Source: Acidilobus saccharovorans 345-15 (GTDB taxonomy: Archaea > Thermoproteota > Thermoprotei_A > Sulfolobales > Acidilobaceae). From it: a stretch of DNA of 64,000 nt. The notes under the pieces are model-generated. The model was given only the letters and a program-made list of their open reading frames with translations. It did not search any database and was not told where the DNA came from. The translations under genes were made by a program, and so were the position numbers. Positions 16,350 to 25,973 of this stretch are shown in pieces; within the stretch, counting starts at the first letter, position 1, and every line of letters starts with the position of its first letter. Location: assembly GCF_000144915.1 (NCBI RefSeq), contig NC_014374.1:620001-684000 (forward strand), written 5' to 3'.

Positions 16350-18332
16350 GTGGGCGGCGCCTTGGACGTCGTGGCGGTCGACGTGGGAGGCACCTTTACG
16401 GACGTGATATACGTTGACAGCTCCGGCTCCGTGAGGCTCTCCAAGGTGCCGACGACTCCCAGGAGGCCCGAGGATGGGGTCGTCAGCGGCGTCCGCTCCG
16501 TCTCCCCCTCGGGGGCCTTCGAGGTGCTGCACGCCACCACTATAGCAACCAACGCCCTCCTCGGCCAGGTGGGGCTCGAGCTCCCAAGGACGGCCCTGTT
16601 GACCACGAGGGGCTTCAGGGACGTAATAGAGATAGGGAGGCAGGCGAGGCCAAGGCTCTACGACCTCCTCTTCGCCAAGCCGAGGCCGCTGGTGCCGAGG
16701 GAGCTCAGGTTTGAGGTGGACGAGAGGACGCTCAGCGACGGCACCGTGGTCAAGGAGGTCAGCGAGCCCGAGCTCGACGAGGTGGCCTCAAGGATGGAGT
16801 CCATGGGGGTCGAGGCCGTGGCCATAAGCTTCATCAACAGCTACGCCAACCCCTCCAACGAGGCCAGGGCCAGGGACCTACTGTCGAGGAGGTTCGCTTA
16901 CGTCACTGCCTCCCACGAGGTCGCCATGGAGCCCAGGGAGTACGAGAGGACCTCAACCGCCGTGATCAACGCGGCCCTGAGGCCCATAGTCTCAAGGTAC
17001 CTCTCGTCGCTGCGGTCATCGCTGGGCTCCATGGGCGCCTCCTCGCTGTCGGTTATGTCAAGCGCCGGGGGGCTTGTAGACGTCGAGGAGGCGGCCCTGA
17101 GGCCCGTGCAGCTGATAGAGTCCGGCCCCGCCGCGGGGGCGATAGCGGCCTCGTGGCTTGCCAGGGAGCTGGAGGTGGGCAGCGCCATAGGCTTCGACAT
17201 GGGCGGCACCACGGCCAAGGCCAGCTCCATAGTGGGCGGCGAGGTCCAGGTCACAACTGAGTACGAGGTCGGTGGCGAGGCGCACCACGGCAGGGTGGTC
17301 AAGGGCTCGGGCTACCCGGTCAGGTTCCCGTTCGTTGACCTTGCTGAGGTCTCGGCCGGGGGAGGGACCATAATATGGAGGGACGAGGCGGGGGCCCTCA
17401 GGGTTGGCCCGCTGAGCGCGGGGGCAGACCCGGGGCCGGCGTCATACGGAAGGGGAGGCTCGCAGCCCACCATAACTGACGCCAACCTCGTGCTTGGCAG
17501 GCTCGGCACCTCCCTCGCAGGGGGCGCCGTGGAGCTCAGGCCGGAGCTCGCGGCCCAGGCCCTCTCAAGGCTTGGGGACCCCGAGGGCGTCGCCCAGGAG
17601 GCCCTGGAGCTGGCCATAGTTGAGATGGCCAGGGCCGTGAGGCTGGTAACTGTTGAGAGGGGCCTGGACCCCTCGGGCATGACGTTAATTGCCTTCGGCG
17701 GGGCCGGCCCCCAGGTGGCGGCGGAGCTCGCGGACGAGATGGGGGTCGGCAGGGTCCTCGTGCCCCCTGACCCGGGCCTCTTCTCAGCCCTGGGCCTCCT
17801 GGTAGCTGACTCAAAGTACGAGGCCAGGCTCCCGTTCCCGAGGGACCTGGAGGCGGCATTTGAGGGCCTCGAGGCCTCCCTGGCCAGGAGGCTCGGCAGG
17901 GTGGACCACTTCATCAGGCTCCTCGACGTGAGGTACAGCGGCCAGGGCTGGGAGCTCACCATAAGGGCCCCGGCGGACCTCTCGCCCGCCTCGGTCAGGG
18001 AGGAGTTCGACAGGGCCCACGAGGCGGCCTACGGCTTCACCTTAGACAGGCCGATAGAGGTGGTCGCCGCCAGGGTCTTCGCAGTTATCTCCAGGCCAAA
18101 GCCCAGGCTCAGAGGGCCGCCGAGGGAGGGGGAGCCGAGGCCCGTGGCCCAGAGGAGGGCCTGGATAGGCGGCAGCTGGGACGAGGTCCCCATATACAGG
18201 AGGGAGTCCCTGCCCCAGGGCTTCAGGCTGAGGGGGCCGGCGGTGGTGGAGGAGTACAGCTCGACCACAGCTGTGCCCAGGGGGTGGACGCTCGAGGTAG
18301 GCCCCATGGGTGTCCTGGAGCTGAGGCGGTGA
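16350..18332 (+). CDS. hyuA: Hydantoinase/oxoprolinase subunit A (HyuA family)
   Basis: A 660-aa protein with the ATP-binding HyuA fold: N-terminal VDVGGTFTDVIYVDSSG (actin-like phosphate loop), HATTIATNALLGQVG, LIESGPAAGAIAAS, GFDMGGTTAKASSI and GAGPQVAAELADEMGV. With HyuB it forms ATP-dependent amidohydrolases (N-methylhydantoinase, 5-oxoprolinase) or, in variants, acetone/acetophenone carboxylases. The start is GTG 16350; a TTG at 16362 (LDVVAVDVGG) is equally plausible. A TATA-like gttaatag lies near 16322-16330. The gap to hyuB is 3 bp, so they are coupled. Confidence 0.92.
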   Translation: MGGALDVVAVDVGGTFTDVIYVDSSGSVRLSKVPTTPRRPEDGVVSGVRSVSPSGAFEVLHATTIATNALLGQVGLELPRTALLTTRGFRDVIEIGRQARPRLYDLLFAKPRPLVPRELRFEVDERTLSDGTVVKEVSEPELDEVASRMESMGVEAVAISFINSYANPSNEARARDLLSRRFAYVTASHEVAMEPREYERTSTAVINAALRPIVSRYLSSLRSSLGSMGASSLSVMSSAGGLVDVEEAALRPVQLIESGPAAGAIAASWLARELEVGSAIGFDMGGTTAKASSIVGGEVQVTTEYEVGGEAHHGRVVKGSGYPVRFPFVDLAEVSAGGGTIIWRDEAGALRVGPLSAGADPGPASYGRGGSQPTITDANLVLGRLGTSLAGGAVELRPELAAQALSRLGDPEGVAQEALELAIVEMARAVRLVTVERGLDPSGMTLIAFGGAGPQVAAELADEMGVGRVLVPPDPGLFSALGLLVADSKYEARLPFPRDLEAAFEGLEASLARRLGRVDHFIRLLDVRYSGQGWELTIRAPADLSPASVREEFDRAHEAAYGFTLDRPIEVVAARVFAVISRPKPRLRGPPREGEPRPVAQRRAWIGGSWDEVPIYRRESLPQGFRLRGPAVVEEYSSTTAVPRGWTLEVGPMGVLELRR

Positions 18333-18335
18333 TCA

Positions 18336-19901
18336 ATGGTAAGCTGGGAGGTAGTGCACAGGGCCACGGTGTTCATAGCGGAGGAGATGGGGGTCGCCCT
18401 GAGGAGGTCCGCCCTGTCGCCCAACATAAGGGAGAGAGCCGACCACAGCTGCGCCGTTGTCGACAGTGACGGCAACATAGTGGCCCAGGCCGAGCACATA
18501 CCAGTCCACCTGGGCTCCCTCAGGGTCGGCGTCAGGAACCTGCTCAGGGCCATGGAGTCCGAGGGCGTGGAGCTCGGGGAGGGCGACGTAGTGGTCTCTA
18601 ACGACCCCTACATAACTGGGACCCACCTCAACGACGTAACCGTTATCTCGCCGGTCTACGTGGACGGCAGGCTCGAGGGCTACGTTGTCAACAAGGCACA
18701 CCACGTTGACGTTGGAGGGCCGGCGTTCGGCAGCATAAACCCTGACGCCAGGACGATATACGAGGAGGGCCTCGTAGTTCCTCCAGTGAAGATAGTCGAG
18801 GGGGGCAGGCTGAGGGATGACATTCTGAGGCTCTACCTGGCAAACGTGAAGTACCCCGAGGCCTCGGAGGGCGACCTGAGGGCGCAGCTGGCGGCCCTGA
18901 GGGTCGGGGCCTCAAGGGTCAGGGAGCTGATAGACAGGTACGGCAGGGGCGCCGTCAGGGAGGGCTGGGCCAGGTCGATTGAATACGCGAGGGAGCTCGC
19001 CTCATCCGAGATATCGTCGTGGCCCGAGGGCACCTACAGGGCCTCTGACGTGCTTGAGGTGGGCCCGGGCGAGGGGGACATGGTTAACATAAGCGCGGAG
19101 GTCAGCGTCTCGAGGGGGAGGGCGAGGGTCTCACTTAACGCCCCTGGGCAGCTCCAGAGGCCAGTCAACGCAGTCCTTGGGGTGACCTACGCAGCCTCCT
19201 CGTTTGCCATAAGGTCCCTCATGAGGGCTGACGTGCCCGTCAACGAGGGGCTCTACTCGACCATAGAGGTGGAGGCGCCGGAGGGCTCAATGCTGAACGC
19301 CAGGCCCCCAGCCCCGGTCGCGGCCGGAAACCTTGAGGTCAGCCAGAGGGTTGTTGACGTTATACTCCTGGCCATGTCAGCGGCCCTGCCGGACAGGGTG
19401 CCGGCGGCCTCCTCAGGCACCATGATGAACGTCATGCTGGGCGGCGTTGACCCCAGGACGGGGAGGACGTGGGCCTACTACGAGACAATAGGCGGCGGCT
19501 CGGGCGCCAGGCCCAACGGCGACGGCGTCTCAGCGGTTCACAACAACATGACCAACACCATGAACACCCCCATAGAGGTCGCGGAGGCCTCGTACCCGGT
19601 GGTGTTCACAGCCTACAGGGTAAGGGAGGGCAGCGGGGGAGCCGGCAAATACAGGGGAGGCGACGGCATAGTGAGGTCCTTCAAGGTCACCGCCCCGGCG
19701 AGGCTCTCAATAATAGCAAGCAGGTTCAGGTCAAGGCCGTGGGGGCTCAGGGGAGGCCTGCCGGGCGCCCCCGCCAGGGTCACAATAGTGAGGGCCTCGG
19801 GCAGGGCTGAGGAGGTCGCGCCCTTCTCCACCGTTGACCTTGGCCCCGGCGACGAGGTGATCATTGAGACGCCCGGGGGAGGCGGCTACGGGAGCCCCTA
19901 G
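18336..19901 (+). CDS. hyuB: Hydantoinase/oxoprolinase subunit B (HyuB family)
   Basis: A 521-aa partner of HyuA, starting directly after it. Family landmarks include VVSNDPYITGTHLNDVTVI, KAHHVDVGGPAFGS, GTMMNVMLGGVD, and YETIGGGSGARPNGDGVSAVHNNMTNTMNTP. HyuB carries the hydrolase or metal-binding part of the heteromer. The last residues (IETPGGGGYGSP) match the conserved HyuB C-terminus, so the gene is complete. The substrate cannot be assigned. The stop codon shares CTAG with the convergent sedolisin-like gene. Confidence 0.92.
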   Translation: MVSWEVVHRATVFIAEEMGVALRRSALSPNIRERADHSCAVVDSDGNIVAQAEHIPVHLGSLRVGVRNLLRAMESEGVELGEGDVVVSNDPYITGTHLNDVTVISPVYVDGRLEGYVVNKAHHVDVGGPAFGSINPDARTIYEEGLVVPPVKIVEGGRLRDDILRLYLANVKYPEASEGDLRAQLAALRVGASRVRELIDRYGRGAVREGWARSIEYARELASSEISSWPEGTYRASDVLEVGPGEGDMVNISAEVSVSRGRARVSLNAPGQLQRPVNAVLGVTYAASSFAIRSLMRADVPVNEGLYSTIEVEAPEGSMLNARPPAPVAAGNLEVSQRVVDVILLAMSAALPDRVPAASSGTMMNVMLGGVDPRTGRTWAYYETIGGGSGARPNGDGVSAVHNNMTNTMNTPIEVAEASYPVVFTAYRVREGSGGAGKYRGGDGIVRSFKVTAPARLSIIASRFRSRPWGLRGGLPGAPARVTIVRASGRAEEVAPFSTVDLGPGDEVIIETPGGGGYGSP

Positions 19902-22900
19902 GCCTGAGGGGCCCGCCTGGGCCTCCTGGGCATCACATGCAGCAGGGCCAGGGCTAGGGCAGCTATGGCCAGGGCGAGCCCAGCCACAGCAACAGCCGTG
20001 GCCCTGGCGAGCGACGACGCCTGCGACGACAGCCTGCTGCCCTGGGCGCTGACCGACGACGACAGCTGGAGGAGCTGGGAGCGCAGTGCGGTGTAGTTCC
20101 CGCCTATCCACGAGGACAGCCTCGAGGCCTCGGCCTCCTGGTACGACATGAGCTGCGTCACGTTCTGCCTGAGCCCTGTTATGTTTGCCTCAGCCATTGA
20201 AAGGGCCCTGCCCAGCGACGACACGTTAGACTCAAGCGCGCTGACGAGCTCGGCCTCAGCTGTGACGTTAGACCTCAGCTGGGAGGCCAGCGACCTGAAC
20301 TCGCCGACTACATAGCCCGCCTGGCTGACAGCGGAGTTGGCCTCCTGTAGCATGGCCTTGGCGTACGCCAGGGAGGCGTTGATGGCGTACCCGAGGGCCG
20401 TCACGTTGGCCCTCAGCCCCTCCAGGCGCTGCCACGCGGCCGTGAGGTTCTCCATGGTCTGGTAGAGCTGGCCCTGGAGCAGGCTTACGTTGAACCTAAC
20501 GCCTGACAGCTCGTCGCTCAGGCGCCCCAGGTCGCCCAGGAGCTCCTCCCTGACGAGGCTCACGTTACCCATGGCCTGGGAGAAGTAGTCAGCCACGAGC
20601 GACTGGAGGTAGCCCACGGCCTCCCTAACGTAGGCTGGGACCACCACGCTGACCCTCGACCCGGGGCCCACGGCAAGGCCGCTCACGTTGGACCAGAGCA
20701 TGGTGAGGCTGGAGTTCACCAGGACGACGCGGCCGAGGCGGCTGTAGGCGAGGGTCACGTTGGAGTCGACTATCACCAGGACGCCATAGGAGCTGGAGTA
20801 AAGGATAGTCACGTTGCTGTCAACTATGTAGTCAGTCCCCGCGAACACGTCGTTGTAGAGGGCGCCGCTGAAGGTCATGTTCACGTCGTCAAAGTACGAG
20901 TCCACGGGGTAGAACTGGCCGGCCCCCAGGGTCCTGTTGAAATAGTAGTACACGGGCACCTCAATTACCTGAGTTTCCACGGGGGCCAGCTGCGAGTAGA
21001 CCCCCTGGCCGTAGACCTCGAGGTCCCAGGCCTGGGGCTGCCCTGCGCTAATGCCTTCAAGGCTCCCGTTGCTCCAGGGCAGCGTCACCGTGGCCTCCCA
21101 CAGGCCCAGGGTGGAGTTGAACTCCATGGGAAGGGAGGCCGAGGGGCCCCCGCTGACAGGCCTCACGGAGAGGGTGAAGTAGCCCAGCCTCGCCGGGGTC
21201 CCGTTGAGGTAGGTCACGTTGGCGTAGACCCTGATGGGCTGCCCCATCATTGAGTACGCCGGCGCCTTAAGGGTCGCCCTCAGCGGCGGGGACACGTAGA
21301 CGTAGCCATAGGTGACGCCCTCCACTGCCCCCAGCTCGGCGGAGCTGTAGTTGGTCTCAACTATGACGGCGTAGTAGCCCTGGCCCACGTAGCTGGGCAG
21401 CCTCACGCAGCCCCAGTACTCCCCGAGGGTGGAGTTGTAGTAGACGTAGGCCTGGTAGAAGGTGGACACCAGGCCGCTGCTGTTGGAGGCCAGGTAAACT
21501 GTGACGTTGCTCCCGCGCTCAATCATGGCCGAGGCCTCAGGCCCCGCCTCAGCAGGGGCCTTCAGGGAGACTGTGAAGTAGAGGCAGCCCCCCGGCGAAG
21601 GCGCGTAGCCCCCTGCGGCCTCGGGCGAGTAGCCCACGGCCACCAGGGGTCCTGAGACCAGGGGCAGCGACGCGAAGGCGGGCGGCCGGGCCTCGACAAC
21701 GTAGTAGCCCGGCAGCTTAACTTCAATTGAGCCCCCTAGCGCTGTCCCCTCGAGCGCGTAGGTGTTGTTGTTATAGCAGTAGTAGAGGACGTCAAACAGC
21801 GGCGGCACATTAACTGGGGTCCCGTTGAGCTCGACCACCTCATAACTCATGCTGAGGGGGCCCAAGTGGGGTCCCGGGCTCAGGTTGAGGTCCTCCACGA
21901 AGTAGCCAATGAAGGCCTCGTACTCGTAGATCCCCCAGGTGCCGTTGTACCTGGCCTCAACTGCTATCATTGCGGGCCCCGACGCGTTGGCCGGCACCGT
22001 GACAGAGGCCCTCCAGAGGCCGGCCGAGTAGCTCATCGGGACGACCTCAACAACCCCCTGCTGCGCGGTCTCTATGTAGAGGTTCACGAAGCCCGAGGAG
22101 ACGGTCTCGTTATAATAGGTCACCGATGCAACCACGCTGAGCCTCTGGCCAGGCAGCAGCTCGGGCCCCTGAGGGCTCAGGCTCGCCGAGACCAGCAGCC
22201 TGGGCACGGTGCAGTTTATCGCCCTCAGGAGGGACCCATTGGCGAGCCACCTGGCCAGCTGGCCCGCGTTTACGGCGCCCAGGCCGTCGAGCACGCTGTA
22301 GCCGCGCCCAGCGAGCCACGGGAAGCTGTAGCCAGGGTAGGCCTGCTCAAAGGCTGACCTCGTGGACGCGTTGCACGGGGTCCCCCTGTACATGAGGTAC
22401 AGCGTGGGCGCTATGAGGCCGAGCCTGTGGCCCACGTAGCCCTCAACGTCGGCCAGCTCGCCTGCCACCACTGCAGCTGCCAGCCCGTTGCCCCAGGCGG
22501 AGCCCTGGCCGGAGGCGGTGACCACGCTCAGCCCCGTGGCCGGGCTGGCGTCTGCCACCACGTCAGGCGAGCTCCTGCCGTGGGGGAAGCCCTGGGGAGG
22601 CGCTTGCCTCAGCAGGCCCTGCCACCACGGCATCGGCTCAACCCCGCTGACCCCGGCCTGGCTGCCCAGGTCGCCCTCAGCTGACCAGGAGGACTGGGCC
22701 GTCAGGTTGCCTGAGACGAATGACGTGGAGCCCCCCACTGAGAGCACCCACGGCGACGACGCCGGGTAGTAGAGCGAGCCCAGGGGCCCGTAGGGGTAGA
22801 GGCTTCCGTTGTTTCCAGTGGGCGCTACAAAGGTTATTCCCTCGGCGGCCCCAAGGGCGAAGTAGGCGTCCGCCAGGTAGAAGTTGAAGAGGTAGAAGCC

Positions 22901-23791
22901 GTAGCCCAGGTAGTTGACAAGGCCCTCGGGGGCCCCGAAGGGGATAAGAACTACCGGCGTCGCGTTCAGCTGGTCCACCTCTGCGGCTATAGCCGAGAAG
23001 GGGAGCCCCTGCCAGGCAGCATATATTACAATTGGAGAGCCCGGGGCCATGGAGTGCACTGCCTCGGCCAGGGCCTCGGCCTCCTCGGCCCACCCGGAGT
23101 AGAGCCCCAGGTTAGGGTCGTAGGGGCCTACGGGCACGTATGACATGGAGGCCCCCGGCAGCCCGTAGGCGGCGTCGAAGGCCCTCAGCTCGTCCTCAAG
23201 CAGGGGGTCGCCGTAGTAAGTGACTATGCCGACGGGCACCCCGGAGCCAGTCATGTTGCCAACGCCGTATGCCTCCCTGAGCTCGCCCGGCCCGACGCCC
23301 TGAAGGCCTGAGGTCAGGCCAAGGGGCTGGAGCGTGAAGTTCGAGGCGTATACGTAGCCCATGCCCGGCACGTATGAGGCGTAGACGAAGTACTCACGGC
23401 CCATGTAGCTGAAGTACCTGGCCTGGCCGCCGAAGTCCTCCTCGAGCTGCCCGAGGCGGGCCCCGAAGAGTATCATGGAGCCCTCCAGGACGCCCAGCAC
23501 CCTGAAGCCCATGCCCTGCAGCAGGGAGGCGTTGCCGCTCACCTGGGACGGAGGGGGGAGCACCAGGGAGAGCATGGTCGAGTTCATCAGGTGGCCGTAG
23601 AGTGGGTTGCCCGGCGTCGACGAGGCCTCGGCGTAGAGGAAGACTAGGCCCAGGTCCCTGAGGGGCACGTAAAGCACGGCCACCGTCTCGGGCCCCTGGG
23701 ACGAGGCCACTGGCAGCGAGGGAATCGCTGAGATTACCATGAGGGCCACGAGCGCCAGGACCAGCCCCTTGGCCAAGTTCATGGGCTGCAC
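19898..23791 (-). CDS. Giant sedolisin-like (S53) surface protein with coiled-coil stalk and C-terminal anchor
   Basis: A 1297-aa exported protein. Residues ~5-30 are a signal peptide. A pro-kumamolisin-like segment and S53-type domain follow (about 35-520): LREAYGVGN, LYSGWAEEAEALAEAVHSMAP, PTGNNGS, YYPASSPWVLSVGG, SSPDVVADASPATG, and GQGSAWGNGLAAAVVAG. Ig-like beta domains (about 530-960) and a beta-helix-like stretch precede a long coiled coil (about 1075-1255), a membrane helix and a basic tail (RRPRRAPQA). The layout resembles S-layer-anchored stalk proteins such as SlaB or the tetrabrachion-bound protease. The Asp of the catalytic pair and the oxyanion Asp appear as Leu and Asn, so activity is uncertain. 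Many N-glycosylation sequons are present. GTG at 23791 or ATG at 23782 may be the start. Confidence 0.82.
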   Translation of the reverse strand: MQPMNLAKGLVLALVALMVISAIPSLPVASSQGPETVAVLYVPLRDLGLVFLYAEASSTPGNPLYGHLMNSTMLSLVLPPPSQVSGNASLLQGMGFRVLGVLEGSMILFGARLGQLEEDFGGQARYFSYMGREYFVYASYVPGMGYVYASNFTLQPLGLTSGLQGVGPGELREAYGVGNMTGSGVPVGIVTYYGDPLLEDELRAFDAAYGLPGASMSYVPVGPYDPNLGLYSGWAEEAEALAEAVHSMAPGSPIVIYAAWQGLPFSAIAAEVDQLNATPVVLIPFGAPEGLVNYLGYGFYLFNFYLADAYFALGAAEGITFVAPTGNNGSLYPYGPLGSLYYPASSPWVLSVGGSTSFVSGNLTAQSSWSAEGDLGSQAGVSGVEPMPWWQGLLRQAPPQGFPHGRSSPDVVADASPATGLSVVTASGQGSAWGNGLAAAVVAGELADVEGYVGHRLGLIAPTLYLMYRGTPCNASTRSAFEQAYPGYSFPWLAGRGYSVLDGLGAVNAGQLARWLANGSLLRAINCTVPRLLVSASLSPQGPELLPGQRLSVVASVTYYNETVSSGFVNLYIETAQQGVVEVVPMSYSAGLWRASVTVPANASGPAMIAVEARYNGTWGIYEYEAFIGYFVEDLNLSPGPHLGPLSMSYEVVELNGTPVNVPPLFDVLYYCYNNNTYALEGTALGGSIEVKLPGYYVVEARPPAFASLPLVSGPLVAVGYSPEAAGGYAPSPGGCLYFTVSLKAPAEAGPEASAMIERGSNVTVYLASNSSGLVSTFYQAYVYYNSTLGEYWGCVRLPSYVGQGYYAVIVETNYSSAELGAVEGVTYGYVYVSPPLRATLKAPAYSMMGQPIRVYANVTYLNGTPARLGYFTLSVRPVSGGPSASLPMEFNSTLGLWEATVTLPWSNGSLEGISAGQPQAWDLEVYGQGVYSQLAPVETQVIEVPVYYYFNRTLGAGQFYPVDSYFDDVNMTFSGALYNDVFAGTDYIVDSNVTILYSSSYGVLVIVDSNVTLAYSRLGRVVLVNSSLTMLWSNVSGLAVGPGSRVSVVVPAYVREAVGYLQSLVADYFSQAMGNVSLVREELLGDLGRLSDELSGVRFNVSLLQGQLYQTMENLTAAWQRLEGLRANVTALGYAINASLAYAKAMLQEANSAVSQAGYVVGEFRSLASQLRSNVTAEAELVSALESNVSSLGRALSMAEANITGLRQNVTQLMSYQEAEASRLSSWIGGNYTALRSQLLQLSSSVSAQGSRLSSQASSLARATAVAVAGLALAIAALALALLHVMPRRPRRAPQA

Positions 23792-23902
23792 CGAATGTTA
23801 TGGCGAGGAACAAATGTAATAAGGGTTAGCCTCCTTTCCTTTAGCCCGCCAAGGCTAGGGCTTGGCCTACTTTAATACCGTTTAGGCCGCGTCTGCATAC
23901 AC

Positions 23903-23915
23903 GATAAAATACTTT
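23903..23915 (+). promoter_or_regulatory. TATA-like element before ABC-ATPase pseudogene
   Basis: gataaaatacttt lies about 45-55 bp before the remnant TTG (23959) of the decayed ABC ATPase. It is probably the fossil or still active promoter. The 23792-23958 gap otherwise shows no gene. Confidence 0.3.
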
Positions 23916-23958
23916 TAGCCACCCCATGTTAACACCTAGAGACAGAAAGGGGTTTCCT

Positions 23959-24765
23959 TTGGACGCAGCTGTGGAGGTCAGGGGCTGAGGGCTGGCTACT
24001 TAACCTAGGACGGCGGCTACGTCAGGGTCCTCAGGGGCGTGGACCTCGACGTCCCCAGGGGGCATAACCGGCGTGGTGGGCGAGTCGGGGTCCGGCAAGT
24101 CAACGCTCGCCAATATAATGGTCGGCCTCGTCAAGCTCCCCCTCGTCGTAGAGTCCGGCTCAGTGATGATAGAGGGCAAGGTGGACGTCCTGAGGGCCTC
24201 CCAGGAGGAGCTCAACAGGGTCAGGGGCACAGTTATCTATCAGCTACGTGCCCCAGGCCGCCCAGAACTCCCTGAACCCGGTGAGGAAGGTCAAGGACAC
24301 CATAAAGGACATACTGGCCTCCCACGGCATTGACTACGAGGAGCACGTGGACCTGGTCCTTGACACCCTCCAGGAGGTGGGGCTGGCCAGGGACAAGCAG
24401 GTGCTTGAGCTCTTCCCGTTCCAGATGTCGGGGGCATGAAGCAGAGGCTCATACTTGCCATGGCCCTCATGCTCAACCCGAGGATAGTTGTAATGGACGA
24501 GCCCACCACAGGCCTTGACGTAGTGACGCAGCACGACATACTCAGACTGATAAGGAGGGTGCAGAGGCAGAGGGACCTCACAATGGTTTTCATAAGCCAC
24601 GACATAGCCACGGTGGGCTACATAACTGACAGGGTCTATGTGATGAAGGAGGGGAGAATCGTGGAGGAGGGTCCGACAGAGGAGGTGCTCACCCACCCAA
24701 GGCATGAGTACACGAGGCTGCTCATAGAGAGCGTGCCGAACCCATATTCAAGGATCGAGGCTTAA
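23959..24765 (+). pseudogene. Decayed oligopeptide/dipeptide ABC transporter ATPase (DppD/OppD type)
   Basis: Joining several frames restores an ABC ATPase: LDAAVEVRG, VRVLRGVDLDVPRG, GVVGESGSGKSTLANIMVGL (Walker A), SYVPQAAQNSLNPVRKV, FQMSGG-MKQRLILAMALML (signature), VVMDEPTTGLDVVTQ (Walker B) and an intact C-terminus with FISHDIATVGYITDRVYVM. Breaks are a stop near 23986, a stop at 24006-24008, a shift in the G run near 24060, a 4-bp tandem TATC duplication at 24234-24241, and a lost G near 24432. With that many breaks, decay is more likely than sequencing error. No partner permease or binding protein is nearby. The stop lies 3 bp before the next gene's longest start. Confidence 0.85.
24234..24241 (+). 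repeat. 4-bp tandem duplication (TATC x2) causing frameshift
   Basis: Removing one TATC restores GTVISYVPQ across the junction of the ABC ATPase frames, so the duplication is the lesion. Confidence 0.7.
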
Positions 24766-24803
24766 GAGTGCTTCCAGCGTGGAATTGGTTGGTCGAAGGA
24801 GCC

Positions 24804-25973
24804 TTGAGCTCAGCCGGCCCGATCTCAGTCATAGTCACCGCCTACAACAGGAGACAGTACCTTCCCTACGCCCTGCGAAGCCTTGAGGCGCAGACGCTCC
24901 CAAGGGACAGGTTCGAGGTAATAGTCGTCAAGAACTTTGAGGACAAAGAGAGCGACGAGATAATTCGCAGGAACGGCTGGAAGGAGGTCTACAGCGACGA
25001 GCAGTGGCAGGGCAGGTTCCTCCTGGCGGGCCTCGAGGAGGCGAAGGGGGACATAATAACCTTCCTGGAGGACGACGACATGTACAGGGAGGTCAGGCTC
25101 GAGAAGGTCTACAGGGGGCTTGGGTCTCACGCCATGTTCTACAACCTGCAGCAGCCCATAGACGCAAATGGCAGGGAAATAGGCGTGAGGCTCAGGCCCA
25201 GGGAGCCTCCCAGGGAGCTTGAGGTCAGCGACGCCAGAGAGGTTGTCCTGTATAATCTTGACTTCAACGCCAGCTCCATGGCCGTCCAGAGGCGCGTGGC
25301 CGAGAGGGCAAGGCTTGACCTGGTGAGGAAGTCAGTAGACACCGCACTGGCTGCGGCCGCCCTTGAGGCGGGCAGCATAAGGGTTGTGCCTGAGAGGCTG
25401 ACGCTTTACAGGGTTCACTCAGAGAACACATCGGCCACCAGGGGGCTCACGGCCGAGGCGCTGGCAAGGAAGTACATGGAGTACTACAGGGACTACATGG
25501 CGTTAAGGGAGGCAACCACGTCTAAGGTCTCCAGGGAGCTCCTTGACTTCAGGGCCACGTACTTTGGAAGCATACTCTGCCTTGGAAGGGGGATTGAGGG
25601 CGTGGAGGTGAAGGTGAGGCCCCTGAAGGCCGTCTGGCTCCGCCTGAGGGGCTGGCCGGTGAACAGGGGGGCCGTGCTGGGCTCCATATTGTGCCTCGTG
25701 CCTGCGGACCTCGTCAGGGCCCTGCGACTTCGGCGATTTTTATTGCCGGCAGGCGAGGAGCCCGGGGGGTCGGCAGTGAAGGCTGCAAAGGTCCTCTTTG
25801 TCGCCCCCTCACCCCGACGACGAGTGCATCAACGCCGGTGGGCTGCTCTCAATGCTAGTGTCCCTGGGCCTAGCCTGGGACAACCCATCAAGGATAGAGG
25901 AGGGCTGCAGGGTCGACCCTGGGTACCTGGACCACTATGTAGGCAGCGCGGCCTCCCTGGAGCTCAACGATGA
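24804..25973 (+). CDS. GT2 glycosyltransferase, run into deacetylase remnant
   Basis: A GT-A fold glycosyltransferase: ISVIVTAYNRRQYLPYALRS, EIIRRNGWKEV, GLEEAKGDIITFLEDDDMY (the DDD metal site), then a variable acceptor half ending around VPADLVRALRLRR. The longest frame starts at GTG 24768; a TTG at 24804 just after gaaggag (LSSAGPISVIV) is a better start. The frame runs without a stop into the start of a PIG-L deacetylase (VKAAKVLFVAP from 25776), then off-frame to 25973, so roughly the last 65 residues are not native. A TATA-like tttttatt at 25737-25744 suggests the original GT2 ended before it. The N-terminal DNA is nearly identical to three genes 27-32 kb away. Confidence 0.82.
   Translation: MSSAGPISVIVTAYNRRQYLPYALRSLEAQTLPRDRFEVIVVKNFEDKESDEIIRRNGWKEVYSDEQWQGRFLLAGLEEAKGDIITFLEDDDMYREVRLEKVYRGLGSHAMFYNLQQPIDANGREIGVRLRPREPPRELEVSDAREVVLYNLDFNASSMAVQRRVAERARLDLVRKSVDTALAAAALEAGSIRVVPERLTLYRVHSENTSATRGLTAEALARKYMEYYRDYMALREATTSKVSRELLDFRATYFGSILCLGRGIEGVEVKVRPLKAVWLRLRGWPVNRGAVLGSILCLVPADLVRALRLRRFLLPAGEEPGGSAVKAAKVLFVAPSPRRRVHQRRWAALNASVPGPSLGQPIKDRGGLQGRPWVPGPLCRQRGLPGAQR
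24822..24983 (+). repeat. GT2 N-terminal DNA block, copy 1
   Basis: Encodes SVIVTAYNRRQYLPYALRS through NGWK. It matches copies at 52335, 53563 and 57020, with some silent and a few coding differences. A second matching block (25027-25110) encodes GLEEAKGDIITFLEDDDMY and is almost identical to 57228-57310. Confidence 0.85.
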
